Source of the DNA: Myroides pelagicus
GTDB taxonomy: Bacteria; Bacteroidota; Bacteroidia; Flavobacteriales; Flavobacteriaceae
NCBI RefSeq assembly: GCF_009711055.1
Contig: NZ_WMJY01000007.1
Span: forward strand, 1 to 64,000
Direction of reading: 5' to 3'
DNA length: 64,000 nt
The notes below the pieces were generated by a model. The model did not search any database, was not told the origin of the DNA, and saw only the letters and a program-made list of their open reading frames with translations. Shown one piece after another: positions 52,264-61,734 of this stretch (positions are counted from its first letter, which is position 1; each line of letters starts with the position of its first letter). The position numbers and the translations under genes were made by a program.

Positions 52264-53235
52264 TTGAAAATATCTAAAGAAATTAAAACGGCTATTTTAG
52301 TGCTAGGTGCTATAGCGTTGTTTATATGGGGATACTCTTTTTTGGACGGTAAAAACATATTTGACAACAGTACAAAGTATTATGTAGAGTATGAAAATGT
52401 GGAAGGAATTACTACTTCTTCTAATGTAACCATTAACGGTTTAGTTGTAGGTAAAGTATCGAATATTACTATCGATCAACAAACAGGTAAAATAGTAGTA
52501 GAGCTTTTAATGACAAATCCGATTCAGATTTCTAAATCAAGTGTTGCTTCTATTTACTCTCCTGGACTTATTGGAGGTAAGGCAATTTCAATTGATCCAA
52601 TTTTTGGGGACACACAATACGCAGAAAAGAACGCACATCTAAAAGGAGCTGTAGTACCTGAGATGACTGATAAATTGTTAGGAGAGCTTTCTCCAATAGC
52701 AGAAAAGCTTTCGTTAGTATTAGATAATGCTAATAAAATGTTGGTGTCTGTAAATGGTATTGTTGATGAGAATATGCAACAAAACTTAAAACAGTCTATC
52801 GCTGAATTACAAGGGACACTCGCGGGTACAAATCGCTTGTTTAAAACAGCAGGACCTCAGTTGGACGGGACGATGAAGAACTTAAACCACATGAGTGCTA
52901 ATTTCGCAGAATTATCTACAGAATTAAATTCTTTGGATATTCAAGCAACGTTTAGTAAATTAGACAACGCTTCAGGAAGTATAGATAAATTATTAGCCGA
53001 TATTCAGAGCGGAAAAGGTTCTGTGGGAATGCTATTGAAAGACGAACAATTATACAATAATTTAGAAGGAGCTTCTAAAGAGTTGGAACAATTGATGCGC
53101 GATTTAAAACAAAACCCTAAACGTTACGTACACTTCTCTTTATTTGGTAAGAAAGCGACACCTTATCAAGTGACAGAACAAGACTCAAGTGTAGAGGTAG
53201 TCAATACCACTGAAGACCAAACAAACAAAAACTAA
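52264..53235 (+). CDS. MlaD/MCE family lipid-transport protein
   Basis: This 323-residue protein has a membrane anchor at residues 9-26 (TAILVLGAIALFIWGYSF), one MCE domain (YYVEYENVEGITTSSNVTIN to SIYSPGLIGGKAISID) and a long helical C-terminal region (about 150-290), which in MCE proteins forms hexameric tunnels. It moves phospholipids between membranes. The start codon is TTG. No mlaE/mlaF genes are adjacent. Confidence 0.9.
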   Translation: MKISKEIKTAILVLGAIALFIWGYSFLDGKNIFDNSTKYYVEYENVEGITTSSNVTINGLVVGKVSNITIDQQTGKIVVELLMTNPIQISKSSVASIYSPGLIGGKAISIDPIFGDTQYAEKNAHLKGAVVPEMTDKLLGELSPIAEKLSLVLDNANKMLVSVNGIVDENMQQNLKQSIAELQGTLAGTNRLFKTAGPQLDGTMKNLNHMSANFAELSTELNSLDIQATFSKLDNASGSIDKLLADIQSGKGSVGMLLKDEQLYNNLEGASKELEQLMRDLKQNPKRYVHFSLFGKKATPYQVTEQDSSVEVVNTTEDQTNKN

Positions 53236-53283
53236 GAAAAACGAATTAAAAAACTAACAATTACTGAAACAATTATTACCACT

Positions 53284-54609
53284 ATGCAGTATTTAGGCCA
53301 AGTATTATTTTTATTATTATTGGTTGCTGGGTTCGGTTTTTTTATTAAAAATATAAAGAAGCTTATACGCAACATTAAGTTGGGTCGTGATATAGACCGT
53401 AGTGACAATCCAAAAGCACGTATGCGAAATATGATTCGCGTTGCTTTAGGACAGTCTAAAATGGGCAAACGACCAATACCTGCTATTTTACACATATTCG
53501 TATATGTAGGATTTATCATTATCAATATTGAGATGCTAGAGATTATCATCGATGGTCTTTTTGGGACACACCGCGTGTTTAGTTTCTTGGGAGTAGGGTA
53601 TGATTTCTTAATCGGATTTTTTGAAGTATTAGCCTTCTTAGTAATTTTTGGAGTCGTTGTTTTCTGGATTCGTAGAAATGTGATTAAGCTAAAACGTTTG
53701 AACCAACCAGAAATGGAAGGATGGGCAAAACGCGATGCAAATAATATTATCTATATAGAAACAATATTAATGTGTTTCTTTTTGATTATGAATGCTGCTG
53801 ATGGATACTTACAAAGTATCGGTCATGGACATTATTTTCAAGCTGGATCATTTCCAATTTCTGGATTGATTAGCCCTTTATTTGAAGGAATGAATCCTGA
53901 TACAGTGGCGTTAATAGAGCGTTTTTGTTGGTGGGGACACATTATTGGGGTAATGTTGTTTATGAATTATTTATACTATTCTAAACACCTTCACATCTTC
54001 CTTGCTTTTCCTAATACGTATTATGCAAATCTAAAACCACAAGGGGAGTTCAATAACTTAGAGTCTGTAAAGAAAGAAGTTGCACTGATGATGGACCCAA
54101 ATGCAGATCCATTTGCGGCACCTGCAGAGCCTGTTGGTGAGCCTGAGAAGTTTGGTGCACAAGATGTTATGGATTTAAACTGGGTGCAGTTGATGAATGC
54201 ATATTCATGTACCGAATGTGGTCGTTGTACTTCTTCTTGTCCACAAAACACAACAGGAAAGAAATTATCACCTCGTAAGATCATGATGTCAACACGTGAT
54301 CGTCTTGAAGACGTGAGTAAAATATTAGATGCTAACGCAGGTCAGTTTGTCGATGATGGTAAAACATTGTTGAATGACTATATTACTCCAGAAGAATTAT
54401 GGGCATGTAACACTTGTAATGCGTGTGTTGAGGAATGTCCGATTGATATTAGTCCACTATCTATTATTATGGATATGAGACGTTATTTAGTTATGGAGCA
54501 GAGTGCTGCACCTGTTGAGTTAAACAATATGATGCAAAATATTGAAAACAACGCAGCTCCTTGGCAGTATAATCAGATGGATCGTTTGAATTGGAAAGAC
54601 GAAAATTAA
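53284..54609 (+). CDS. membrane-bound (Fe-S) protein, heterodisulfide-reductase-like
   Basis: This 441-residue protein has four to five membrane helices in the first 240 residues with conserved His pairs (GHIIGVMLFMNYLYYSKHLH) suitable for heme or quinone contact. It ends in a cytosolic ferredoxin-like domain with two 4Fe-4S motifs: CTECGRCTSSCP and CNTCNACVEECP. It pairs with the CCG-domain protein downstream as a membrane redox complex of the HdrD/GlcF kind, common in Bacteroidota but of unproven role. Confidence 0.88.
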   Translation: MQYLGQVLFLLLLVAGFGFFIKNIKKLIRNIKLGRDIDRSDNPKARMRNMIRVALGQSKMGKRPIPAILHIFVYVGFIIINIEMLEIIIDGLFGTHRVFSFLGVGYDFLIGFFEVLAFLVIFGVVVFWIRRNVIKLKRLNQPEMEGWAKRDANNIIYIETILMCFFLIMNAADGYLQSIGHGHYFQAGSFPISGLISPLFEGMNPDTVALIERFCWWGHIIGVMLFMNYLYYSKHLHIFLAFPNTYYANLKPQGEFNNLESVKKEVALMMDPNADPFAAPAEPVGEPEKFGAQDVMDLNWVQLMNAYSCTECGRCTSSCPQNTTGKKLSPRKIMMSTRDRLEDVSKILDANAGQFVDDGKTLLNDYITPEELWACNTCNACVEECPIDISPLSIIMDMRRYLVMEQSAAPVELNNMMQNIENNAAPWQYNQMDRLNWKDEN

Positions 54610-54668
54610 TCAACTAAATGGTGGTAATCTGTATGAATTGATTATCACTACAAAACACAGCAAATAGT

Positions 54669-55460
54669 ATGTCACAAAATATAGTAGTGCCAACAATGGC
54701 AGAAATGATGTCTCGTGGTGAGACGCCGGAAGTTTTGTTCTGGGTAGGATGCTCTGGAAGTTTTGACGATAGAGCAAAGAAGATTACAAAAGCATTCGTT
54801 AAGTTATTAAATAAAGCTAATGTTTCTTTTGCTGTATTAGGTACAGAGGAAGGGTGTACGGGTGACCCTGCTAAACGTGCGGGTAACGAGTTTGCTTTTC
54901 AAATGCAAGCAATGATGAATATCCAAGTATTAGATGGGTATGAAGTTAAAAAGATTGTTACCGCTTGTCCTCACTGTTTTAATACACTAAAAAATGAATA
55001 TCCTGATTTAGGAGGAAAATACGAAGTGGTTCACCATACTGAATTCTTAAAGTCTTTATTAGACCAAGGGAAACTTAGTATTGAAGGTGGACAATTCAAA
55101 GGAAAGAGAATTACCTTCCACGATCCTTGTTATTTAGGGCGTGCGAATAAAGTTTATGAAGCACCTCGTCAGTTAATCGAAAAGTTAGATGCTGAATTAG
55201 TTGAGATGAAGCGTTCTAGAGCAAATGGTTTTTGTTGTGGAGCAGGTGGGGCACAATTGTTTAAAGAACCAGAACACGGAGATAAAGAGGTACACGTAGA
55301 GCGCACAGAAGAGGCGCTAGGTACGCAACCTGAAATTATTGCGGCTGGTTGTCCTTTCTGTAATACTATGTTGACCGATGGTGTAAAATTCAAAGAAAAA
55401 GAAAGCGAAGTCAAAGTTATGGACGTTGCTGAATTAATTGCAAACGCAGAAGATTTATAA
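54669..55460 (+). CDS. CCG-domain (Fe-S)-binding protein
   Basis: This 263-residue protein has two cysteine-rich CCG modules: CPHCFNTLKNEYP with DPCYLGRANKVYE, and GFCCGAGGAQLF with AGCPFCNTMLTD. These coordinate the unusual clusters of heterodisulfide-reductase HdrB/LldE/GlcF proteins. It would be the catalytic partner of the preceding membrane Fe-S protein and lies 59 bp downstream. Confidence 0.92.
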   Translation: MSQNIVVPTMAEMMSRGETPEVLFWVGCSGSFDDRAKKITKAFVKLLNKANVSFAVLGTEEGCTGDPAKRAGNEFAFQMQAMMNIQVLDGYEVKKIVTACPHCFNTLKNEYPDLGGKYEVVHHTEFLKSLLDQGKLSIEGGQFKGKRITFHDPCYLGRANKVYEAPRQLIEKLDAELVEMKRSRANGFCCGAGGAQLFKEPEHGDKEVHVERTEEALGTQPEIIAAGCPFCNTMLTDGVKFKEKESEVKVMDVAELIANAEDL

Positions 55461-55464
55461 TACT

Positions 55465-55950
55465 ATGTATATACCAATAGATCAAATGCCAGACCACTCA
55501 CGTGTCTGGATTTATCAATCAAACCGTAAATTCACAGACGAGGAAGTACAGGAGATTGAACAAACACTACAAAGCTTTGTAGAACAGTGGGTAGCACATG
55601 CTACACCATTGACAGCTTCTTTTGAAGTGAAGCACAATCGCTTTATTATTTTAGCTGTTGACCAAGAGATCCACGCAGCTTCAGGTTGCTCGATTGATGC
55701 GTCAGTACGTGTTATTCAAGAGCTAGAAGCTAAGTACGGTGTGGATTTATTAGATAAGATGAATGTAACGTATAAGACAGGAGAGTTTATTGCATTCAAA
55801 ACTTTAATTGAATTTAAACAAATGGTAAAAACAAAGGCAGTATCTGCTAACACCATTGTTTTTAATAACTTAGTAAATGATTTAGGAGAGTATAGAGAAT
55901 TTTGGGAGGTTCCTGCTGGTGAAAGTTGGCATGCTCGCTTTTTTAAGTAA
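55465..55950 (+). CDS. conserved Bacteroidota protein of unknown function
   Basis: Start moved to 55465 (MYIPIDQMPDHSRVWIYQSN), 4 bp after the CCG gene stop; the longer frame would overlap it. This 161-residue family is widespread in Flavobacteriia next to these Fe-S genes and is often labelled ABC transporter ATPase, but no Walker A or signature motif is present. It contains a conserved HAASGCSIDASVRVIQELE segment. Function is unknown. Linkage suggests a role with the redox pair. Confidence 0.8.
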   Translation: MYIPIDQMPDHSRVWIYQSNRKFTDEEVQEIEQTLQSFVEQWVAHATPLTASFEVKHNRFIILAVDQEIHAASGCSIDASVRVIQELEAKYGVDLLDKMNVTYKTGEFIAFKTLIEFKQMVKTKAVSANTIVFNNLVNDLGEYREFWEVPAGESWHARFFK

Positions 55951-55981
55951 ATAGTATTTTCTAAATTTACAAATATCAAAG

Positions 55982-56018
55982 AATCATCATCAAGCTTTTT
56001 GATGATGATTTTTTTTTA
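55982..56018 (+). terminator. intrinsic terminator before GH3 gene
   Basis: AATCATCATC pairs with GATGATGATT, followed by eight T. Any GH3 start upstream of this hairpin is unlikely. Confidence 0.85.
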
Positions 56019-56037
56019 TGAGCAAATAAGACAACTA

Positions 56038-58917
56038 ATGAAAAGACTTACACTAGTAACATTACTGTTCTCATCACTTGGATGGGGACAGGCAAATGAT
56101 TATGCCCTTGAGAAAAAACAATGGGTAGATAGCGTTTACAATACGTTAAGCTTAGAAGAAAGAGTAGGCCAATTGTTTATGGTAGCTGCTTATTCGAACC
56201 GCAATGACTCACACCTGAACGACTTAGCATCTTTGGTAGAAAATCAACATATAGGAGGGTTGATTTTCTTTCAAGGAGGCCCAGTGCGTCAAGCAGAGAT
56301 GAATAATAAATTGCAGAGTTTGAGTCGATTACCGATGTTGGTGGGGATTGATGGAGAGTGGGGGTTGAGTATGCGCTTAGATTCTACCTATAAGTTTCCT
56401 TATAATATGACCTTAGGAGCTATTCAGGATATGAAACTGATTGAGCAGACAGGGGTAGCAATGGCCAAACAGGCCAAACGTATGGGGATGCAGTTCAACT
56501 TCGGTCCTGTGGTGGATATTAATACCAATGCAAAGAATCCTATTATTGGTGTGCGTTCCTATGGAGAGACGGCTGAGATTGTATCTAAGCGTGCTGTTGC
56601 CTTTACTAGAGGGTATGAGAGCCAGAATGTATTTGCTACAGCTAAGCATTTTCCAGGTCACGGAGATACTTCTGTCGATTCGCATTACAAGCTTCCGGTA
56701 GTGGCTTTTGATAAGCAGCGCTTAGAGGAGGTGGAGCTTTATCCGTACCGCGAATTAATCAAAGAAGGATTGGGGAGTGTGATGGTTGCTCATCTTAATT
56801 TACCTGCCTTAGAGCCAGATGCGAATATTCCTAGTTCACTGTCTTACAATATCGTGACTAAATTATTGCGCGAAGAGATGGGATACGAAGGTTTAATTTT
56901 TACAGATGCTTTGAATATGAAAGCAGCTGCCAATTATGCTAAACCTGGTGAGGTTGATTTAGCTGCCTTTAAAGCAGGGAATGACTTGTTATTGTTCTCA
57001 GAAAATGTACCTGTGGCTCTTAGGATGATTGTGTCAGCTTATCAATCTGGAGAAATAACTGAAGAGCGTTTAGCGTATTCTGTTAAGAAGATTTTAGCTT
57101 ATAAGTATAAGTCTAATATGACAAAGTACCAGCCAATCGAATTGACTAATTTGGTAGAGGACTTAAATGCTAGCCAATATGATGATTTGAATTATAAATT
57201 GTATAGTGCGGCAATGACAGTTATCAAAAATACTGAACACCAATTGCCAATCAAGCATTTGGATCGTAAAAAAATAGCTTATTTAAACTTAGGTGATGAT
57301 TCAAATGGAGAGTTTTTATCTTATTTGAACCAATATGCAGAGGTTAAAGAGATTAATAAGAATAACTTAGGAGACTTAAGTTTTTATACAACTGTGATTA
57401 TTGGGTATCACAAAGTAGATAACCCATGGAAAAATCACAACTACTCAGCTCAAGAAAAACAGTTAATTGAGCAGATATCTGCTGAGAAAAATACGATTTT
57501 AGTGTCTTTTGCTAAGCCGTATGCTTTAAGTGGGCTAACCAATACACAGGATATCAATAGTATTGTCGTTGCTTATCAAAATAATGATTTTGCGCAACGA
57601 GCAGCAGCAGATGTAATCTTCGGGTCTATTGGTGCAAAAGGAGAGCTTCCAGTAACGATTAATTCAAAGTTTAAGGTAGGTAAAGGAATCAAGACTAAAG
57701 CAATTGATCGTTTGGGATTTTCTACCCCAGTTAATGAAGGTATGGACGCTACTGTTTTAGCGAAGATCGATAGCATTGCTAATTATGCCATTGAACAAGA
57801 ATTAACTCCTGGTATGCAAATCGTTGTGGCACGTCACGGAAAGGTCGTGTATCAAAAGGCTTTTGGATATCATACCTATGATAAGCAGCAAATAGTTAAA
57901 AATACGGACTTATACGACTTAGCTTCCTTGACCAAGATATTGGGATCTTTACCTGTACTGATTAAAATGTATGATGAAGGAAAGCTTTCAATGACTTCAA
58001 AACTGGGTAATCTTGTTCCTGCATTTAAGGGATCGGATAAAGAGGATATTACCTTTAAGTCATTGATGACACATCAGTCTGGACTGCCAGCATGGATTCC
58101 TTTTTACAAACGAACTCTAGATGAAAACGCAAAGCCTGACTTGACGATTTATAATTACTTTTTAACCTCAGGGTTTTCGACACAAGTAGCAGAAAATTTG
58201 TTTATTCGAAAGGATTACAATAGAGAGATTTTACAAGAAATTATAGACTCTAAGTTAAGTTCTAACCCTAAGTACAAATACAGTGATTTAGGATTTATCG
58301 CTTTAAAGGAGTTTATAGAACGAAAATATGAGTTGCCTTTGGACGAAGTGGTTCAAGCAGAATACTTTGCTAAAATAGGTGCTAAACGCTTAACGTACTT
58401 GCCTCTGCGCAAGTTTGATCTTAGTGAGATTCCTCCAACAGAAAAAGATACGTATTACCGCTATACGACAGTACAAGGCTATGTTCACGATATGGGGGCA
58501 GCTATGCAGGGTGGAGTAGCTGGGCATGCTGGATTATTTGGTACAGCACTAGATGTGACCAAGATGATGCAAATGTATCTCAATGAAGGAGAGTATGGTG
58601 GAGAGCGTTTCTTTTCTACAGAGACTTTCCACGATTTTAATGACTGCGTGTATTGTACAAAAGGCAATAGACGTGGTATAGGCTTTGACAAACCTCAAGA
58701 AGAGGGTAAACCTGGACCAACTTGTGGTTGTGCATCAATGACGAGCTTTGGACATACAGGGTTTACGGGTACCATGGCGTGGGCTGATCCAGAGCAGGAT
58801 TTAATCTATGTATTCTTGTCTAATCGTACTTATCCAGATAGTAGCGTGAATCGCTTGTCAAAAGAGAATATTAGAGAAAATATACAAACGTTGATTTATC
58901 AGTCAATCGTAGAATAA
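56038..58917 (+). CDS. GH3 N-acetylglucosaminidase / serine beta-lactamase-like fusion
   Basis: Start set at 56038 (MKRLTLVTLLFSSLGWGQ, signal peptide), after the terminator. In this 959-residue protein, residues 25-370 are a NagZ-like GH3 domain with KHFPGHGDTSVDSH (acid/base loop) and FTDALNMKA (nucleophile Asp). A GH3 C-terminal domain follows. Residues 575-959 are a penicillin-binding/beta-lactamase-like hydrolase with LASLTK (SxxK), a YSDLGF motif and HTGFTGT (KTG-type triad). It probably recycles or edits peptidoglycan in the periplasm. This fusion is known in Bacteroidota. Confidence 0.9.
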   Translation: MKRLTLVTLLFSSLGWGQANDYALEKKQWVDSVYNTLSLEERVGQLFMVAAYSNRNDSHLNDLASLVENQHIGGLIFFQGGPVRQAEMNNKLQSLSRLPMLVGIDGEWGLSMRLDSTYKFPYNMTLGAIQDMKLIEQTGVAMAKQAKRMGMQFNFGPVVDINTNAKNPIIGVRSYGETAEIVSKRAVAFTRGYESQNVFATAKHFPGHGDTSVDSHYKLPVVAFDKQRLEEVELYPYRELIKEGLGSVMVAHLNLPALEPDANIPSSLSYNIVTKLLREEMGYEGLIFTDALNMKAAANYAKPGEVDLAAFKAGNDLLLFSENVPVALRMIVSAYQSGEITEERLAYSVKKILAYKYKSNMTKYQPIELTNLVEDLNASQYDDLNYKLYSAAMTVIKNTEHQLPIKHLDRKKIAYLNLGDDSNGEFLSYLNQYAEVKEINKNNLGDLSFYTTVIIGYHKVDNPWKNHNYSAQEKQLIEQISAEKNTILVSFAKPYALSGLTNTQDINSIVVAYQNNDFAQRAAADVIFGSIGAKGELPVTINSKFKVGKGIKTKAIDRLGFSTPVNEGMDATVLAKIDSIANYAIEQELTPGMQIVVARHGKVVYQKAFGYHTYDKQQIVKNTDLYDLASLTKILGSLPVLIKMYDEGKLSMTSKLGNLVPAFKGSDKEDITFKSLMTHQSGLPAWIPFYKRTLDENAKPDLTIYNYFLTSGFSTQVAENLFIRKDYNREILQEIIDSKLSSNPKYKYSDLGFIALKEFIERKYELPLDEVVQAEYFAKIGAKRLTYLPLRKFDLSEIPPTEKDTYYRYTTVQGYVHDMGAAMQGGVAGHAGLFGTALDVTKMMQMYLNEGEYGGERFFSTETFHDFNDCVYCTKGNRRGIGFDKPQEEGKPGPTCGCASMTSFGHTGFTGTMAWADPEQDLIYVFLSNRTYPDSSVNRLSKENIRENIQTLIYQSIVE

Positions 58918-58942
58918 TATCAAGTTAATAATCTTTAAACCG

Positions 58943-58991
58943 AAAGTAGCTTATTGTAGTTTTTAAACAAATTGCGGTAAGCTACTTTTTT
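58943..58991 (+). terminator. intrinsic terminator of GH3 gene
   Basis: AAAGTAGCTTA (58943-58953) pairs perfectly with TAAGCTACTTT (58978-58988), then T-run. Confidence 0.88.
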
Positions 58992-59196
58992 ATTTTATAA
59001 ATATTCTAGGACAAGGGTGAAGAGAGATCGCTTAAAATATCTTCTTGTGGCTGTGTGGATTAGACCTATCTTTTCTGAGGTAGTCAGCGTTATTCGAGTG
59101 TTAAATAAAGACATTGTAGTAAAACTAGCCAGAGAAATATAAGGTGTTTTTAAATATATAACTTACCTTTAAGCAGTCAAAATAAGCATATATAAT

Positions 59197-60324
59197 ATGA
59201 AAATCGCCATCGTATGCTATCCTACCTTTGGAGGAAGTGGTGTTGTTGCTACTGAACTTGGGTTAGAGTTAGCCAAAAGAAATCACGAAGTGCATTTTAT
59301 TACTTATAGTCAACCAGTTCGTTTAGCTTTGCTAAACCCTAATATACACTATCACGAAGTAAATGTACCGGAATATCCATTATTCCACTACCAACCATAC
59401 GAGCTTGCTTTATCTAGTAAGTTAGTAGATATGGTCAAGTTATTTAAGATTGATGTACTACATGTACACTATGCTATTCCTCATGCCTATGCAGGATATA
59501 TGGCCAAGCAGATGTTGAAGGATCAAGGAATCCACCTGCCGATGATCACTACCTTGCACGGGACAGATATTACCTTAGTTGGAAATCATCCAAATTATAA
59601 AACAGCTGTAGCTTTTAGTATTAATCAATCGGATTATGTAACTTCTGTATCAGAGTCGCTAAAGCGTTCTACTCATAGTTTATTTAACACTGACAAGGAA
59701 ATACACGTTATTCCAAACTTTATAGAGGTCAAAGAGTTTGATTGTGATGACACGCCTTGCAAGCGAAGTGCTATGGCGGAAAAAGATGAGTTTATTATCA
59801 CGCATATAAGTAATTTTAGAAAAGTGAAACGTATCAGTGATGTTGTTTCTGTGTTTTATGGAATTCAACAACACCTACCTGCTAAACTCATGCTTGTAGG
59901 TGATGGTCCTGAGAAAGAAAGGGCTGAACGCTTGGCTTTAGAACTAGGTATATATGACAAGATTATTTTCTTTGGTAATAGTAATGAGATTGAGCATATT
60001 TTATCGTATTCTGATTTATTTTTATTGCCTTCAGAGACAGAGAGTTTTGGATTAGCTGCCTTAGAAGCTATGGCTATGGGGGTACCTGTAATCTCTAGTA
60101 ATACTGGGGGGTTACCTGAAGTAAATGAGGCTGGAATATCGGGGTATTTGAGTAGTGTAGGTGATGTTGATGATATGGTAAGTAATGCCCTGAAAATACT
60201 AAAAGACAAGGATACTTTATGCGGATTTAAGGAGCGTTCTAGAGAAGTGGCTCGTAAATTTAGTATTGATAGAGTGTTGCCTTTATATGAGAAGCTGTAC
60301 GAAGCGGCAATCGAAAACAAATAG
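59197..60324 (+). CDS. bshA: N-acetyl-alpha-D-glucosaminyl L-malate synthase
   Basis: This 375-residue GT4 glycosyltransferase opens with KIAIVCYPTFGGSGVVATEL, characteristic of BshA, and has HVHYAIPHAYAGYMAKQM, TTLHGTDITLVG and the donor site PSETESFGLAALEAMAMG. It transfers GlcNAc from UDP-GlcNAc to L-malate, the first step of bacillithiol synthesis. bshB and bshC are not in this window. Confidence 0.95.
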   Translation: MKIAIVCYPTFGGSGVVATELGLELAKRNHEVHFITYSQPVRLALLNPNIHYHEVNVPEYPLFHYQPYELALSSKLVDMVKLFKIDVLHVHYAIPHAYAGYMAKQMLKDQGIHLPMITTLHGTDITLVGNHPNYKTAVAFSINQSDYVTSVSESLKRSTHSLFNTDKEIHVIPNFIEVKEFDCDDTPCKRSAMAEKDEFIITHISNFRKVKRISDVVSVFYGIQQHLPAKLMLVGDGPEKERAERLALELGIYDKIIFFGNSNEIEHILSYSDLFLLPSETESFGLAALEAMAMGVPVISSNTGGLPEVNEAGISGYLSSVGDVDDMVSNALKILKDKDTLCGFKERSREVARKFSIDRVLPLYEKLYEAAIENK

Positions 60325-60340
60325 TAATGAATATAGAATA

Positions 60341-60367
60341 AAGGGACCAATAACTGGTCTCTTTTTT
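60341..60367 (+). terminator. intrinsic terminator of bshA
   Basis: AGGGACCA pairs with TGGTCTCT (one G-U pair), followed by seven T. Confidence 0.8.
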
Positions 60368-60439
60368 TGTTTTTAAAGCAAAAGTGATGGAAGGATCTTT
60401 CTAAAGGATGACCAATGGAAGAAACTAAAGGATTCTTGT

Positions 60440-60447
60440 TATATTTG
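60440..60447 (+). promoter_or_regulatory. -7 promoter element TATATTTG
   Basis: Exact TAnnTTTG match. It implies transcription starts near 60454, so translation begins at the ATG at 60473 rather than 60449. Confidence 0.5.
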
Positions 60448-60472
60448 GGTGAAATGCTTAACATATTTTGAG

Positions 60473-61240
60473 ATGGATGAAATACAAGAATTACTCCACG
60501 AGATTAGTCGTTCGGTTACCCTATTTACTACAGGAGGATTTAGGCCTACCCATACGATAGAAGAGTCTTGGATAGGAAAGGTTAATTGTTATGGAGTAGA
60601 TGAAGAAATACCTCTAGATGAACACGGAGCACTAATGCTTCCTATTGCGCAGTTTTACTTACCTTCTTTACCTTTTATCCCAGAAGCTGTAAAAGATACT
60701 CAGATCGTTACGGTATTTGCTTCAGCTAAGTTAGCAGATCCTTTAGAACCCATGGGGGCCAATTGGCTTATAAGGGAGTATAAAGCTTTAGAGGATATCC
60801 AGATAAAAGAATTATCTCATGCACATTCGTTCTTGAAAGCATTCCCTCTTCAGCCAGCTTATGCTGCTGACGACTGTCCACTATGGGATGGTGGAGGGCT
60901 AACTGCAGCACAAGAAGCTCGAGTAATTGCATTGGAGGAGAAAGGTGTGATAGATAGTTACTACGATATTACTCAGCATCATTACCAGACCAAATTTGGA
61001 GGTTATCCATCTTATTGTCAATCAGGTATAGGGATAAGTGGAGATGACTTATTCTATCTTCCTCTTGAAGTAGAAGGAGTTGCAGTTCATGAGCCACAGG
61101 GATATGGTGAGGGCTTTGAATTTGTATTTCAAATAAGTTCAGATGAGAAAGCAGGTCTAAATGTAGTGGATAGTGGTAGTCTGATGTTTGCGAAGAACAA
61201 GCAGACAAAACAGTGGAGTATGTATTACGACTTTTATTAG
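60473..61240 (+). CDS. DUF1963 / YwqG-like protein
   Basis: This 255-residue cytosolic protein begins at MDEIQELLHEISRSV. DUF1963/YwqG features include an early GKVNCYGVDEEIPL strand, LPIAQFYLPSLPF, and the conserved KFGGYPSYCQ motif near residue 180. Members cluster with polymorphic-toxin and immunity loci, but no toxin is next to it here. It is followed 29 bp later by another small gene, likely its operon partner. Confidence 0.75.
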   Translation: MDEIQELLHEISRSVTLFTTGGFRPTHTIEESWIGKVNCYGVDEEIPLDEHGALMLPIAQFYLPSLPFIPEAVKDTQIVTVFASAKLADPLEPMGANWLIREYKALEDIQIKELSHAHSFLKAFPLQPAYAADDCPLWDGGGLTAAQEARVIALEEKGVIDSYYDITQHHYQTKFGGYPSYCQSGIGISGDDLFYLPLEVEGVAVHEPQGYGEGFEFVFQISSDEKAGLNVVDSGSLMFAKNKQTKQWSMYYDFY

Positions 61241-61269
61241 TGAATATCGTTATTAAATAAGAATAAGAG

Positions 61270-61653
61270 ATGATAGCAGCGTTTAAAAAGAAGGCAATGG
61301 CATTAATGCAACAGATAACGACAGATCGGCGATGGGATATTGAAGATCAGACGTTGTTTGTTGTGATGGGAATGACCTACTACGGGTATTGTCTAGGTTA
61401 TGGCAAATTGGTTTGTATGCTAGATGATCAGCAGGTCAATGAAGAAGTAGTAGAGATTTTGCATCGACTAGGGGCAGGTGATAAGTATGTAAGAGGGCTC
61501 ATTAGTGCAGCGAATACTAGTTTTTATAGTCAAGAACAGACTTTATATAATCAACTTGTCAATATCGGTCATAATTATTTTATGATGGATCAATTGAAGG
61601 AATTAGTTGACGGTATCTACCTCAATGCACAAACTGTTGCCCAACAGCGATAA
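61270..61653 (+). CDS. hypothetical protein downstream of DUF1963 gene
   Basis: This 127-residue, mostly helical cytosolic protein belongs to no family I recognise. A hydrophobic mid-section (LFVVMGMTYYGYCLGYGKLV) is not long enough for a clear membrane span in context. It ends just before a bidirectional terminator. Co-transcription with the DUF1963 gene suggests a shared but unknown role. Confidence 0.6.
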   Translation: MIAAFKKKAMALMQQITTDRRWDIEDQTLFVVMGMTYYGYCLGYGKLVCMLDDQQVNEEVVEILHRLGAGDKYVRGLISAANTSFYSQEQTLYNQLVNIGHNYFMMDQLKELVDGIYLNAQTVAQQR

Positions 61654-61657
61654 ATGC

Positions 61658-61692
61658 AAAAGAGCAGTAAGGAATAATCCTTCTGCTCTTTT
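61658..61692. terminator. bidirectional intrinsic terminator
   Basis: AAAAGAGCAG (61658-61667) pairs with CTGCTCTTTT (61683-61692), with inner AAGGA/CCTT pairing, between convergent genes. Confidence 0.9.
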
Positions 61693-61734
61693 GTCTTTGT
61701 ATTACTTGTAAAATAGTTGTTCTTCGTTTAAATC

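Noticed and set aside
55465..55950. ABC transporter ATPase label for this family
   Set aside because: No Walker A, signature or Walker B motifs are visible in the translated sequence.
59865..60464. 199-residue minus-strand frame over bshA
   Set aside because: Fully antisense to a confident BshA gene, with low-complexity hydrophobic translation and no promoter.
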